DNA of 56,185 nucleotides. It comes from Beijerinckiaceae bacterium. Lineage in GTDB: Bacteria > Pseudomonadota > Alphaproteobacteria > Rhizobiales > Beijerinckiaceae. Location: NCBI GenBank assembly GCA_947478455.1, contig CANJWR010000009.1:1-56185 (forward strand), in the 5' to 3' direction. Below are positions 17,301 through 26,329 of the stretch, in pieces. Under the pieces are notes generated by a model that worked only from the letters and a program-made list of their open reading frames with translations, had not been told where the DNA came from and searched no databases. The translations under genes were made by a program, and so were the position numbers. Each line of letters starts with the position of its first letter. The stretch's first letter is position 1.

Positions 17301-17858
17301 ATGCGCATCGTCGGGGGGCGGTTTCGTGGTCGTGTGCTGAAAGGGCCGTCGTCGCAGACGGTCCGGCCCACGCCCGACCGTCTGCGCGAGGCGATCTTCA
17401 ATATTCTGGCGCACACTTACGACGACGTCTCGGACGGCGCGCGCGTGATTGATCTGTTCGCCGGCACCGGCGCGCTCGGCGTCGAATCCATGTCGCGCGG
17501 CGCAATTTTCGCGCTGTTCGTCGACGACAGTCCCGAAGGCCGCGCGCTCATCCGCCAGAATACGGAAACCTTCGGGCTCGGCGGCTCGACGAAAATTTTT
17601 CGCCGCGACGCCACCAAACTCGGCGCCATGCCGCCGCAGGACTGTTTCACGCTGGCCTTCCTCGATCCGCCCTACGGCAAGGGCCTCGCGCCGCTGGCGC
17701 TCGCCTCATTGCGCGACGGCGGCTGGCTGGCGAAAGACGCGCTTTGCGTGGTGGAAGAAAGCAGCGACGCCGAACTTGTCGCGCCCGATGGATTCGAGTT
17801 GCTCGATGGTCGCCACTATGGCGACACGCAGGTGGTGTTTTTGCGCTTCAGGGGCTGA
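17301..17858 (+). CDS. rsmD: 16S rRNA (guanine(966)-N2)-methyltransferase
   Basis: RsmD methylates G966 of 16S rRNA in the assembled small subunit. The 185-residue protein starts MRIVGGRFRGRVLKGP and continues with RPTPDRLREAIFNIL, the family signature. The S-adenosylmethionine pocket is VIDLFAGTGALGVESMSRGA (about residues 48-67), and the catalytic motif reads LDPPYGKG. ATG 17301 was preferred over a TTG at 17286 because all of the family signature follows it. It lies 15 bases after rluB, making a small rRNA-modification operon, and is convergent with mutL. Confidence 0.97.
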   Translation: MRIVGGRFRGRVLKGPSSQTVRPTPDRLREAIFNILAHTYDDVSDGARVIDLFAGTGALGVESMSRGAIFALFVDDSPEGRALIRQNTETFGLGGSTKIFRRDATKLGAMPPQDCFTLAFLDPPYGKGLAPLALASLRDGGWLAKDALCVVEESSDAELVAPDGFELLDGRHYGDTQVVFLRFRG

Positions 17859-17901
17859 GCGCAGCATTTCTTTAAGCGCGAAGCTCACGAAGAGAGCCCG
17901 T

Positions 17902-19722
17902 TCACTTCCGCCCGAACAACCGCTCCACATCCGCAAGTTTCAGTTCCACATAGGTCGGCCTGCCATGGTTGCACTGGCCTGAGCCGGGCGTGGCTTCCAT
18001 TTCGCGCAGCAGTGCGTTCATTTCGTCAGCCGTCAGGCGACGCCCGGCCCGCACCGAATGGTGACAGGCCATGGTGGCCAGCACATGATCGAGCTTGCGT
18101 TCCACCGGCGTCGCTGCTCCATCCTCGGCGAGGGCGTCGGCCACGTCGCGCACCAGACGCGGCAGATCGCCATCCTTCAGCAGGGCAGGAGCCTCCGTCA
18201 CCGCAATCGCCCCGGGGCCAAAGCTCTCGATCCGCAGGCCCAGACTGTCCAGCAGGGCCGAATTGTCGACCAGCCGCTCCACATCGGCGGAGTCGAGTTC
18301 CACGACCGCCGGAATGAGCAGCATCTGGCGGGCGATGCCCATTGCCTCCCGGTCACGCTTCATGCGCTCGTAGACCAGTCGCTCATGGGCGGCGTGCTGA
18401 TCGACGATCACCAGCCCGTCGCGGGTTTGCGCCAGAATATACGTGTCGTGGATCTGCGCCCGCGCGGCCCCCAGCGGCGCATCGAGGTTCGTCGCAACTG
18501 GCTGTTGCGCATGGGCGCGCGCATCAGCGGCGGGCGCGGTTTCGTGGACGAATGACGTCTGATGTCCGAACGCGCCCTGCTGGCTTTCCCCAAATCCCGG
18601 CGCGGCGGGCGATTGCCGCCAGTCCCAGTTGGCGGGCGGCGGGGCCTGATAGGCTGACGGCCCGCCGAAATTGCGCCGCAGCAGGGTGTCGAGGGTTCTG
18701 GTCGCGCTGGTGGTTGATGTCCGGTGCAGGGCGCCAGCCAGTGTCTGCTTCAACGCCCCGACGATGAGCCCGCGCACGAGGCCCGGATCGCGAAACCGCA
18801 CCTCGGCCTTGGCCGGATGCACGTTCACGTCGACAAAATGGGGATCGCAGGTGACGAACAGGGCGAGCGCCGGATGCCGGTCGCCCGGCATGTAATCCAT
18901 GTAGGCGCCGCGCACCGCGCCTGCGAGCAGCTTGTCGCGCACCGGGCGTCCATTGACGAACAGATATTGCGACAACGAATTGGCGCGGTGAAAGGTCGGC
19001 AGGCCCGCAAAGCCCTGAAGTTTCACGCCCTCGCGCTCGGCGTCCACCGGCACAGCGTTTTGACGAAACTCGCCGCCCATCACTTGGGAAATGCGGGTCA
19101 GCAATCCGTCCGGTCCGGGCGGGCAGGCGGCGTAATCGAATCCGCCCAGATTATCGCCCTGCAACCCGAAGCGAACTTGCGGATGCGCCATGGCGAGCCG
19201 TTTGATGACGTCGGCGACAGCCTGCGCCTCGGCCCGGTCGGTCTTCAGAAACTTCAGCCGCGCCGGCGTCGCCACAAACAGGTCGCGCACCTCGACGCGT
19301 GTTCCATGGGCGTGGGAGGCGGGCGCCACAGGGTGTTTACGGCCCTGCTCGACCCTGATTGAACTCGCGTGGATGGCGGCTTTTGTCCGGGTGTGAATTT
19401 CCAGATGCGACACCGACCCGATGGACGGCAGCGCCTCGCCCCGAAATCCCAGCGTGTCGATTGCGGTCAGATCGCCGTCCGGCAGTTTGGACGTGGCGTG
19501 CCGCTCCACCGCCAGTTCAAGATCGGCGGGGTCCATGCCGTCGCCGTCGTCGGTGATGCGGATCAGCTTTCGCCCGCCGGCCTCGATCGCCACCTCGATC
19601 CGCCGCGCGCCTGCATCGAGAGCGTTTTCAACGAGTTCCTTCACGGCCGAGGCCGGCCGCTCGACGACTTCGCCGGCGGCGATTCGGTCAACCAGAACTG
19701 GATCGAGGCGACGAACGGACAT
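17902..19722 (-). CDS. mutL: DNA mismatch repair protein MutL
   Basis: MutL couples mismatch recognition by MutS to strand incision. The 606-residue protein has the N-terminal GHKL ATPase ([35 protein letters not shown]), a flexible Pro/Ala/Gln-rich linker (about 340-415) and a C-terminal dimerisation domain. The C-terminal part contains [12 protein letters not shown] from residue 441, which fits the DQHA-X2-E-X4-E metal-binding motif of MutL homologues with latent endonuclease activity, together with ACHHSVRAG and CNHGRP near 584. Alphaproteobacteria lack the MutH system, so endonuclease-type MutL is expected. ATG 19722 starts [19 protein letters not shown], the usual N terminus. It is convergent with rsmD. 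Confidence 0.97.
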   Translation of the reverse strand: MSVRRLDPVLVDRIAAGEVVERPASAVKELVENALDAGARRIEVAIEAGGRKLIRITDDGDGMDPADLELAVERHATSKLPDGDLTAIDTLGFRGEALPSIGSVSHLEIHTRTKAAIHASSIRVEQGRKHPVAPASHAHGTRVEVRDLFVATPARLKFLKTDRAEAQAVADVIKRLAMAHPQVRFGLQGDNLGGFDYAACPPGPDGLLTRISQVMGGEFRQNAVPVDAEREGVKLQGFAGLPTFHRANSLSQYLFVNGRPVRDKLLAGAVRGAYMDYMPGDRHPALALFVTCDPHFVDVNVHPAKAEVRFRDPGLVRGLIVGALKQTLAGALHRTSTTSATRTLDTLLRRNFGGPSAYQAPPPANWDWRQSPAAPGFGESQQGAFGHQTSFVHETAPAADARAHAQQPVATNLDAPLGAARAQIHDTYILAQTRDGLVIVDQHAAHERLVYERMKRDREAMGIARQMLLIPAVVELDSADVERLVDNSALLDSLGLRIESFGPGAIAVTEAPALLKDGDLPRLVRDVADALAEDGAATPVERKLDHVLATMACHHSVRAGRRLTADEMNALLREMEATPGSGQCNHGRPTYVELKLADVERLFGRK

Positions 19723-19853
19723 GAGCGCTCAATAGCGGAGAATCAGGCGGATGCAGAAGCCATCGTTAACGATATCTTGCCCCGAAAGGTTACCGGATTT
19801 GACGCCGGGAGTCGCCTTGGTTAGGGTTTGTTAATTCCCAACAGGACGACTTC

Positions 19854-20603
19854 ATGAAATTCGTTTTTCTGATCGCTCCCGCTTGTCTGGTCCTTGCCGG
19901 TTGTATTTCGGAGGAAACGGCCGGCATCGAGACTGCGACGCCGCAGGTTGTGCAGACATTATCCGCCCCCAGGGCTGCTGGACCGGTTTCTCATCAGGTT
20001 ACGGCCTTTGCGGCCCCGCATAATGTTCCGCTTCCGGCGGCGCGCCCGGATTTCGGCGACCGCCCGGCTGAAGTGGCGCAGGACGCTATCGAACAGGCCG
20101 CCGAAGGAACCACGCAGGTCGCCGCAGCAGCGCCTGCCGTCAGCAGCAACGCGCCCACACCGGAGCTTTTTCCTGCACGGATCGGCTTTAGCCCGTCGAC
20201 TCGCACGCTGTTGGCCTATCAGGAAGCCGAGTTGGGCGATGAGCCCGAAAACCCCAATGCGCCGCTCGACCCGCAGCCCGCACAAGCAGGCCAGCGCTGG
20301 CGTCTGGCCTATTCCTATGTGAAGGCCGATTGTTTTCCGGAAAATCTCAAGGCGGCCATGAACGTTATTGCCGGCCACTTCAAGACGGACGTGATGGTGA
20401 TCTCGGGTTTCCGCGGCAATGGCCGTCGCGGCTCCCTGCACCGCTCCTGCCGCGCCGCGGATATTCGCGTACCGGGCGTCGCCCCGTCAGTTCTGGCCGC
20501 CTTCGCCAAGACCGTGCCCGGGATCAACGGCGTCGGCACCTATCGTCGGTCGACGCTCACCCATATCGACGTGCGCGCGACCAAATTCGCCTGGCGGTAC
20601 TGA
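19854..20603 (+). CDS. Lipoprotein with M15/YcbK-like peptidase domain
   Basis: A 249-residue predicted lipoprotein: MKFVFLIAPACLVLAGC ends in a lipobox with the acylated Cys at residue 17. A long Ala/Pro-rich linker separates it from a C-terminal domain of the D-Ala-D-Ala carboxypeptidase M15/YcbK type. The zinc-binding pattern is visible as SGFRGNGRRGSLHRSCRAAD (His and Asp) followed by THIDVR (second His), matching the SxHxxxxAxDI ... HxD order of the family. It probably trims or remodels peptidoglycan peptides from the periplasmic face. AGGACGA precedes the ATG. A strong terminator follows, shared with the convergent transaminase gene. The substrate bond is not known. Confidence 0.85.
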   Translation: MKFVFLIAPACLVLAGCISEETAGIETATPQVVQTLSAPRAAGPVSHQVTAFAAPHNVPLPAARPDFGDRPAEVAQDAIEQAAEGTTQVAAAAPAVSSNAPTPELFPARIGFSPSTRTLLAYQEAELGDEPENPNAPLDPQPAQAGQRWRLAYSYVKADCFPENLKAAMNVIAGHFKTDVMVISGFRGNGRRGSLHRSCRAADIRVPGVAPSVLAAFAKTVPGINGVGTYRRSTLTHIDVRATKFAWRY

Positions 20604-20622
20604 ATTTTCTGATTTGAATTGG

Positions 20623-20653
20623 AAGCCGGCGGTTCATGACCGCCGGCTTTTTT
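20623..20653 (+). terminator. Rho-independent terminator
   Basis: A perfect 11-base stem, AAGCCGGCGGT (20623-20633) and ACCGCCGGCTT (20639-20649), closes a five-base loop and runs into six consecutive T (20648-20653). It terminates the lipoprotein gene; the stem is also positioned to act on the convergent transaminase transcript, though the T-run on that side is poor. Confidence 0.9.
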
Positions 20654-20660
20654 GTTTGCG

Positions 20661-22004
20661 CTACGCCACAGCCCGGATCGTCTTCGCCATCTTGTCGGCG
20701 ATCTCACCGATCTGGTCCTCGCTGACGATCAGCGGCGGCGTCACCACCAGTGTATCGCCGGCGACGCGGATCATCAGGCCGAGTTCGTGGAAGGCGTGAT
20801 CCATGCCCGCAAAGCCACGCTTGCCGGGCGCGTCGGGAATCGACGCGAGATCGAAAGACGCCACCAGTCCCAGCGTGCGAATGTCGAGAACATTCGGCAG
20901 GCCCTTCAGGGCGTGCATTGCATCAGCCCATTTGGGCTCCAGCGTGCGGGCGCGTTCGAACAGCTTTTCGTCGGCATAGAGATCGAGCGTCGCGAGGCCT
21001 GCTGCGCAAGCCAGCGGATGCGCCGAATAGGTGTAGCCATGGAACAGCTCCACCACATGCTCCGGGCCTTTCATGAAGGCGTCGTAGATGCCCTTGCGGA
21101 CCACGACACCGCCCATCGGCACCGTACCGGATGTGATGCCCTTGGCGAAGCAGATGATGTCGGGCGTGACGCCGTAACGCTCTGCCGCAAACGCATGACC
21201 CAGTCGTCCGAAGCCCGTGATGACCTCGTCGAAGATCAGCAGAATGCCGTATTTGTCGCAAATCTGCCGAAGGCGTTGCAGATAGCCCTTCGGGGGCGGC
21301 AATGCGCCGGTCGAGCCCGCCATAGGCTCGACGATGACGGCCGCGATGGTGGAAGCGTCGTGCAGACCGACGATATTTTCTAGATCGTCCGCCAGATGCG
21401 CGCCCCATTCGGGCTCGCCCTTCGAGAAAGCCTGCATCTCGCGATTGTAGGTAGTCGGCAGATGATCGACGCCCGCCAGCAGCGAACCGAAGAACTTGCG
21501 GTTGCCCACCATGCCGCCGACCGAAATGCCCCCGAAACCGACGCCGTGATAGCCGCGCACGCGACCGATCAGGCGGGTGCGCGAACCGTTGCCGTTCACG
21601 TAATGATAGGACAGCGCAATCTTGAGCGCAGTGTCGACTGATTCAGAGCCCGAATTGGCGAAGAACACATGGTCGAGATCGCCAGGCGCGAGGGCCGCAA
21701 TGCGCGTGGCGAGCTGAAAGCCTTGCGGGTGCCCGTATTGAAAAGACGGCGCAAAATCCAGTTCGCCCGCCTGTTTCTGGATCGCCTGTACGATGGGCTC
21801 GCGATTGTGGCCAGCGTTGCAACACCAAAGGCCCGCCGTGCCGTCGAGGACGGGTTTTCCCTCCGGCGTGTAATAATGCATGTCCTTCGAGCGCGCGATC
21901 ATGCGCGGGCTCTTCTTGAACGCCCGGTTGGCGGTGAATGGCATCCACCACGCTTCGAAATCGTTGGGAGCGTCGGCGCGTGCGGCTGACGAGGACAGGG
22001 GCAT
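20661..22004 (-). CDS. Omega-amino acid (beta-alanine)--pyruvate aminotransferase
   Basis: A 447-residue class III PLP-dependent transaminase, very like beta-alanine:pyruvate transaminases of Pseudomonas. Family markers include NDFEAWWMPFTANRAFK, LDGTAGLWCCNAGHNR, the cofactor-binding Asp259 in LLIFDEVITGFGRLG and the Schiff-base Lys288 in CFAKGITSG, the same number as in the Pseudomonas enzymes. It would transfer the amino group of beta-alanine or another terminal amine to pyruvate, giving alanine and an aldehyde. ATG 22004 was chosen because GGAG lies six bases upstream; an upstream in-frame start adds 55 residues unlike the family. The gene is divergent from the exporter operon. The preferred amine is not certain. 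Confidence 0.93.
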   Translation of the reverse strand: MPLSSSAARADAPNDFEAWWMPFTANRAFKKSPRMIARSKDMHYYTPEGKPVLDGTAGLWCCNAGHNREPIVQAIQKQAGELDFAPSFQYGHPQGFQLATRIAALAPGDLDHVFFANSGSESVDTALKIALSYHYVNGNGSRTRLIGRVRGYHGVGFGGISVGGMVGNRKFFGSLLAGVDHLPTTYNREMQAFSKGEPEWGAHLADDLENIVGLHDASTIAAVIVEPMAGSTGALPPPKGYLQRLRQICDKYGILLIFDEVITGFGRLGHAFAAERYGVTPDIICFAKGITSGTVPMGGVVVRKGIYDAFMKGPEHVVELFHGYTYSAHPLACAAGLATLDLYADEKLFERARTLEPKWADAMHALKGLPNVLDIRTLGLVASFDLASIPDAPGKRGFAGMDHAFHELGLMIRVAGDTLVVTPPLIVSEDQIGEIADKMAKTIRAVA

Positions 22005-22195
22005 GAGAAACTCCGATGAAAATCCGACACATACACTAACATGCGCGTGTTCATTTGGAAGCCGCCGGACAGGCTTTTGCGAGCTTTGATGTCGCAGGCC
22101 TGAATTTCGGGCAAACTGCTTTCTGGAGGCTTGTTCAGGCGCAATGCGCAGGCGGGAATGAACTGTCACTCGTGTTTCCGGGACAGGAGAATCTG

Positions 22196-23221
22196 ATGCG
22201 GTTTCCGTGGGTAATTCTCGGGCTGGCGCTGGCAGGGGCTGGAGCCGGCGCGTGGTATTGGCAGGGCGGATTCTCGCCTGAAGTCGTTATCATTTCGCCG
22301 ACGCGCGGCGAGGCCGCCGAAGTGGTTTACGCCACCGGGGTCGTGGAGCCGCAGCGCTGGGCCAAAGTAATTTCGCTCCAGCGCAAACGCATCGTCGATC
22401 TCTGCGATTGCGAGGGCAAACCCGTAAAGTCTGGCGATGTTCTGGCGAAGCTCGACGATTACGAGGAGCGTGCGGCTCTGGCCGAAATGCAGGCCCGCCG
22501 CAATCGCATCGATCTCGACACGCAACGCATCAAGGGACTGCTGGAGCGCAATGCGGCCACGCAGACCGCCTACGATCAGTCATTGACGCAATTGCAGGAA
22601 TACGAGGCCCGCATCGCGGCGCAAAAAGACCGCATTGCCGATCTGCAATTGCGCGCCCCGATGGATGGCGTTGTCCTGCGCCGCGACGGCGAAATCGGCG
22701 AAATCGCCGGCACTGGCTCGACGGATGTGCTGTTCTGGGTCGGTCAGCCCAAACCGTTGCGCATCGTGGCCGATGTGAACGAGGAGGACATTCCGCGCGT
22801 GAAAAGCGGCCAGAAGACGCTGCTGCGCAGCGAAGGCTTCAAGGACGCCCCGCTGGAGTCGAAGGTCGGCGACATCACCCCGAAAGGCGATCCGGCGACG
22901 AAAACATTTCGCGTTTATCTAAATCTGCCGGAAGAATCGCCGCTGCGCATCGGCATGAGCGTCGAGGCCAACATTGTCACGCGCGAAAAGCAGAATGCGC
23001 TTCTGCTGCCGGCGGAAGCTGTCATTGACGGCGCAGTCTTCGTGTTGAGTGGCGAGCAATTGAAGCGGACACCGGTGACGATCGGCATTCGCGGTTCGCG
23101 CATGATCGAGATTCTGTCTGGTGTGACAGAGGCGGATCGCGTGGTGTCTCCCTCGCGCGCCGATCTGCGCGACGGCCAGCGCGTCAAGATCAAATCCGCC
23201 AGCATTGCAGGCGCAAAATGA
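22196..23221 (+). CDS. ABC exporter periplasmic adaptor, HlyD family
   Basis: A 341-residue membrane fusion protein. A single N-terminal membrane anchor (PWVILGLALAGAGAGAWYW) is followed by a first lipoyl half (RIVDLCDCEGKPVKSGDVL), a helical hairpin (about residues 85-135), the second lipoyl half (LQLRAPMDGVVLRRDGEIG) and a beta-barrel domain. It links the inner-membrane transporter to the periplasm or to an outer-membrane channel. AGGAGA precedes ATG 22196 by six bases. The gene begins a three-gene operon: its stop overlaps the permease ATG (ATGA), and the permease stop overlaps the ATPase GTG (GTGA). The exported compound is not known. Confidence 0.9.
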   Translation: MRFPWVILGLALAGAGAGAWYWQGGFSPEVVIISPTRGEAAEVVYATGVVEPQRWAKVISLQRKRIVDLCDCEGKPVKSGDVLAKLDDYEERAALAEMQARRNRIDLDTQRIKGLLERNAATQTAYDQSLTQLQEYEARIAAQKDRIADLQLRAPMDGVVLRRDGEIGEIAGTGSTDVLFWVGQPKPLRIVADVNEEDIPRVKSGQKTLLRSEGFKDAPLESKVGDITPKGDPATKTFRVYLNLPEESPLRIGMSVEANIVTREKQNALLLPAEAVIDGAVFVLSGEQLKRTPVTIGIRGSRMIEILSGVTEADRVVSPSRADLRDGQRVKIKSASIAGAK

Positions 23222-24453
23222 ATCTCGTCGTTCTCGTCGCCTGGACTCATGTGCGCTCGCGCATTCGACAGACGCTCGTCGGCGTGCTGGGCGTCGCGAC
23301 AGGCGTTGGCTTTTCTGTGATGATGGCGGCGCTGATGGAAGGATCGCAGCGCGATTTCATCGCGCAGCTCGTCGATAGCCTCCCGCATATTTCGGTGAGC
23401 GACGAACGCCGCTCTCCACCTGTCCAGCCGGCCGAAATTGCCTTCGGGGCGGCCGAGATCAGGGGGCAGATCACCCCTGCGCTCCGGCCCGGAATCAAGA
23501 ATCCCTATGCGATCATGGCGAGCCTAGAAAGCTGGCTGCCAGGTTCGGTTGCGCCGTCCGTGCAGGCGAGGGCGGTGATCAGCTTTTCGGGCCGCGATAC
23601 GGCGGCCAGCGTCATCGGCATCGACGCCAAACGCGAACCCAATGTGTCGAAACTCGTCACCCAGATCCGCGGCGGCAGTCTCGACAATCTCTACAAGGCC
23701 TCAAACGCCATCGTGCTGGGCGACGGGCTTGCCAAGAAGATGGGCGCCCGCGTCGGCAATTCGGTGACCGTGACCGCCGGCAACGGACGCTCGATCAGCG
23801 CAACCGTGGTGGCGCTGTATCATTCGGGCGTCAGCCAGATCGATGATTCCCAATCCTACACGCTCATCAAGACCGCCCAGATTCTTGCTGGACAGACCGG
23901 GCTGGTGAATGAAATTCGCGTGAAGATCAAGGACGCCATGCAGTCGCGCGAAATCGCCGCGCGCATCGAGGCCGAGACGGGCTACAAATCCATGTCGTGG
24001 CAGGAGGCGCACGAGGATCTGCTGTCCGCCTTCAAGATCCGCGATTTCATCATGTACACGGTGGTGGAGGCGATCTTGCTTGTGGCGAGTTTCGGCACCT
24101 ACAACATCATCTCGACCATTACCCACGAGAAGACGCGCGACATTGCGATCATGAAATCGCTCGGCCTGCGTGCCGCCACGGTGCGCCAGATATTCGTGCT
24201 GGAATCTGTGCTCATCGGCCTCGCCGGCATGGCGATCGGTTGGGTGTTGGGGCTGGCACTGAGCTGGGGCATGGAGCAGATCACGATCAGGTCGCCCTAT
24301 ATGGATTCAACCCATCTGCCGATCTTCTATTCGCCCTATCATTATCTGCTGGCAGGCGGCGTGGCTCTGCTGGCTTCGGTGATTGCCGGGTATTTTCCGG
24401 CCCGCAAGGCCGCCAGCGTTCAGCCGGTCGATATTATCCGGGGCGCATCGTGA
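23218..24453 (+). CDS. ABC transporter permease, FtsX/LolC/MacB type
   Basis: A 411-residue inner-membrane permease. One N-terminal transmembrane helix (about residues 18-40) precedes a large periplasmic domain and three C-terminal helices (about 275-295, 325-350 and 375-395), the type VII mechanotransmission layout of MacB, LolC/E and FtsX. The coupling-helix sequence THEKTRDIAIMKSLGLRAAT lies just after the second helix, and the protein ends [13 protein letters not shown], both typical. It is coupled by four-base overlaps to the adaptor upstream and the ATPase downstream. Such systems often export lipoproteins, peptides or small toxic compounds; no outer-membrane partner is encoded here. 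Confidence 0.93.
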   Translation: MNLVVLVAWTHVRSRIRQTLVGVLGVATGVGFSVMMAALMEGSQRDFIAQLVDSLPHISVSDERRSPPVQPAEIAFGAAEIRGQITPALRPGIKNPYAIMASLESWLPGSVAPSVQARAVISFSGRDTAASVIGIDAKREPNVSKLVTQIRGGSLDNLYKASNAIVLGDGLAKKMGARVGNSVTVTAGNGRSISATVVALYHSGVSQIDDSQSYTLIKTAQILAGQTGLVNEIRVKIKDAMQSREIAARIEAETGYKSMSWQEAHEDLLSAFKIRDFIMYTVVEAILLVASFGTYNIISTITHEKTRDIAIMKSLGLRAATVRQIFVLESVLIGLAGMAIGWVLGLALSWGMEQITIRSPYMDSTHLPIFYSPYHYLLAGGVALLASVIAGYFPARKAASVQPVDIIRGAS

Positions 24454-25181
24454 GTGATGAGCCTCCTCTGCTCGAAGTCCGCAACGTCACGCGCATCATC
24501 GACGGCGAGGTGCCGACGACGCTTGTAGCAGACGTCAATCTGACTGTGCGCTCCGGCGAATTCGTCGCAATTACGGGCCCTTCCGGCTCGGGCAAATCCT
24601 CGCTGCTCTATCTGCTCGGTCTGCTCGATGTGCCGACTTCGGGCGAGGTGCTGATCCTCGGTCGCGCGGCGTCAAAACTATCGGAAGATACGCGCGCCGA
24701 TCTGCGGCTGGCGACTTTAGGCTTCGTGTTTCAGTTCCACTTTCTGCTGCCGGAATTTTCCGCGCTGGAAAATGTGATGCTGCCCATGCGGGCCGCGCAT
24801 CGCCTGAGTGAAGCAGACATGAAGACGCGCGCGCTGGATCTGCTGACTTCGCTCGGCCTCGGCGATCACGCCCGCAAGCGGCCCGATCAATTGTCCGGCG
24901 GCCAGCGGCAGCGCGTGGCGATTGCCCGTGCGCTCGCCAATGATCCGAGCGTGATACTGGCAGATGAACCAACTGGAAATCTCGATACAGCCTCAAGCGA
25001 TCAGGTGCTGGGCATTCTTCGAAGCCTCGTGGCCACGAAGGCAGCCGATGGCCGGGGGCGCGCGGTGGTGATCGTCACCCACGACTTAGATCTCGCCGCC
25101 CGCACGGACCGTCGCATTCATGTAGTGGACGGGCGCATCGCGTCGGACGAGCGGGTGGAGCCGGGCCCCACCCGTATTTGA
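24450..25181 (+). CDS. ABC transporter ATP-binding protein, LolD/MacB type
   Basis: A 243-residue ATPase subunit that powers the adjacent FtsX-type permease. Walker A is GPSGSGKSS (about residues 42-50), the Q-loop region reads [20 protein letters not shown], the signature is [16 protein letters not shown], Walker B is [13 protein letters not shown], and the switch His is in [10 protein letters not shown]. The GTG at 24450 overlaps the permease stop and gives the N terminus [16 protein letters not shown] typical of the family; the longer upstream frame overlaps the permease and is not coding. It ends three bases before the convergent solute-binding gene. Confidence 0.95.
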   Translation: MSDEPPLLEVRNVTRIIDGEVPTTLVADVNLTVRSGEFVAITGPSGSGKSSLLYLLGLLDVPTSGEVLILGRAASKLSEDTRADLRLATLGFVFQFHFLLPEFSALENVMLPMRAAHRLSEADMKTRALDLLTSLGLGDHARKRPDQLSGGQRQRVAIARALANDPSVILADEPTGNLDTASSDQVLGILRSLVATKAADGRGRAVVIVTHDLDLAARTDRRIHVVDGRIASDERVEPGPTRI

Positions 25182-25184
25182 GGA

Positions 25185-26201
25185 CTACTTGCCGGTCGCC
25201 TTCAGGAAGAACGATGGATCGAACAGGCCATCCAGCGGCACATCCTTGTCGAGCGTGCCGATGGAAACCTGGTAGGTCTGCATCTTCGCCGTCGCGGTCA
25301 TGATCGTGCGCGGATCGGCGACGAATTTCGAGGCCGGCGACGCCAGCGCCTTTTCGATGGTGGCCGTATCCACGATGCCCTTGCCGAGTGCGGCTTCAAT
25401 CGCCGGAGCGGCGCGCTTCGGGTCCTTCTGGACGATGTCGGTCGCCTTCACAACAGCGTCGACCAGCGCCTGCACGGCAGCCGGATTCTTCGCCAGAAAC
25501 GCGCCCGCAACCGCCACGACAGTGCCCGGCTGATCGGGGAACATCTCGCCGCCCAGCGCCACGATCTTGATGCGAGGGTCGCGGCCCGTCACAATTGTGT
25601 CGGTCGGTTCCCGAATGGTCGCGCCGTCGACCGCGCCTGCGAGCAGCGCCTGCTGGGTGGCGTCGATGCCCATCGGGACGACCTCCACATCGGCCTTGTC
25701 GGTTGCGGTCGCAACGCTCAGCCAGTGCGCCAGCGTCGTGTGCGGCACCGAGCCCGGCGGCTGCGTGGCGATACGGGCTGCCTTGCCGGTGTCGGCCTTG
25801 AACTTCTTGAAGGCGTCGGCCGGCTTTACACCCGCCGCAAAATAGGGAGCCAGCTTCGCCCCCGCCGCTACCGTCATTTCCTCCACGGCCGTCGCGGTCA
25901 CGACGCGCACGTCGATGCCCTTCGAGCGGGCCACGCCCAGCGGCGCCACGCCCGCCACGTAAACATCGAGCGAGCCCGAGGCCAGCGCCTGGATCATCAC
26001 CGGGCCGGATTCAAAAGTCGTGAACTTGAAATCGAGGCTTGGCGCGAGCTTCTCCTTGTCGACCACGAACAATTGCGACGCGCCCAGCACCGGAATGACC
26101 CCGACCCGCACCGGAACGGACTGGGCGAAGGCGGGCGCGGAGAGCGCAACTGCGATGCCGGCGGCGGCGGACAGCGCTGCGCGGCGGGAGATCGAAACCA
26201 T
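25185..26201 (-). CDS. ABC transporter substrate-binding protein, NMT1/SsuA-like
   Basis: A 338-residue periplasmic binding protein of the nitrate/sulfonate/taurine/thiamine-precursor type. The N terminus MVSISRRAALSAAAGIAVAL has a twin-arginine-like SRRAAL motif, with cleavage probably after APAFA. The mature protein has family features such as VGVIPVLGASQLFV, ASGSLDVYVAGVAPLGVARS and DGATIREPTDTIV. AGGAG lies seven bases before the ATG. No permease or ATPase of the same system is adjacent; the neighbouring exporter is convergent and of a different class. The gene is divergent from an alpha-hydroxy-acid oxidase, which may hint at the ligand, but this is speculation. Confidence 0.85.
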   Translation of the reverse strand: MVSISRRAALSAAAGIAVALSAPAFAQSVPVRVGVIPVLGASQLFVVDKEKLAPSLDFKFTTFESGPVMIQALASGSLDVYVAGVAPLGVARSKGIDVRVVTATAVEEMTVAAGAKLAPYFAAGVKPADAFKKFKADTGKAARIATQPPGSVPHTTLAHWLSVATATDKADVEVVPMGIDATQQALLAGAVDGATIREPTDTIVTGRDPRIKIVALGGEMFPDQPGTVVAVAGAFLAKNPAAVQALVDAVVKATDIVQKDPKRAAPAIEAALGKGIVDTATIEKALASPASKFVADPRTIMTATAKMQTYQVSIGTLDKDVPLDGLFDPSFFLKATGK

Positions 26202-26329
26202 GGAAAACTCCTAAACCAGACTAGTTCTATCGGAATTAGCATAATACCGTTCACGATGGAAGTGGCCCCGCCGGCTTCTGGACTCATCAACGTCCCGCTT
26301 CTATCGTCCGCGCAAATTCGGGGGAGCGC

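Noticed and set aside
14544-17414. A 956-codon open frame on the minus strand covering tadA and all of rluB.
   Set aside because: Only the last 175 codons encode a known protein (TadA). The rest is the antisense of the repeat-rich rluB gene, where high G+C and few stop-forming codons keep the frame open; its apparent protein repeats mirror the rluB repeats.
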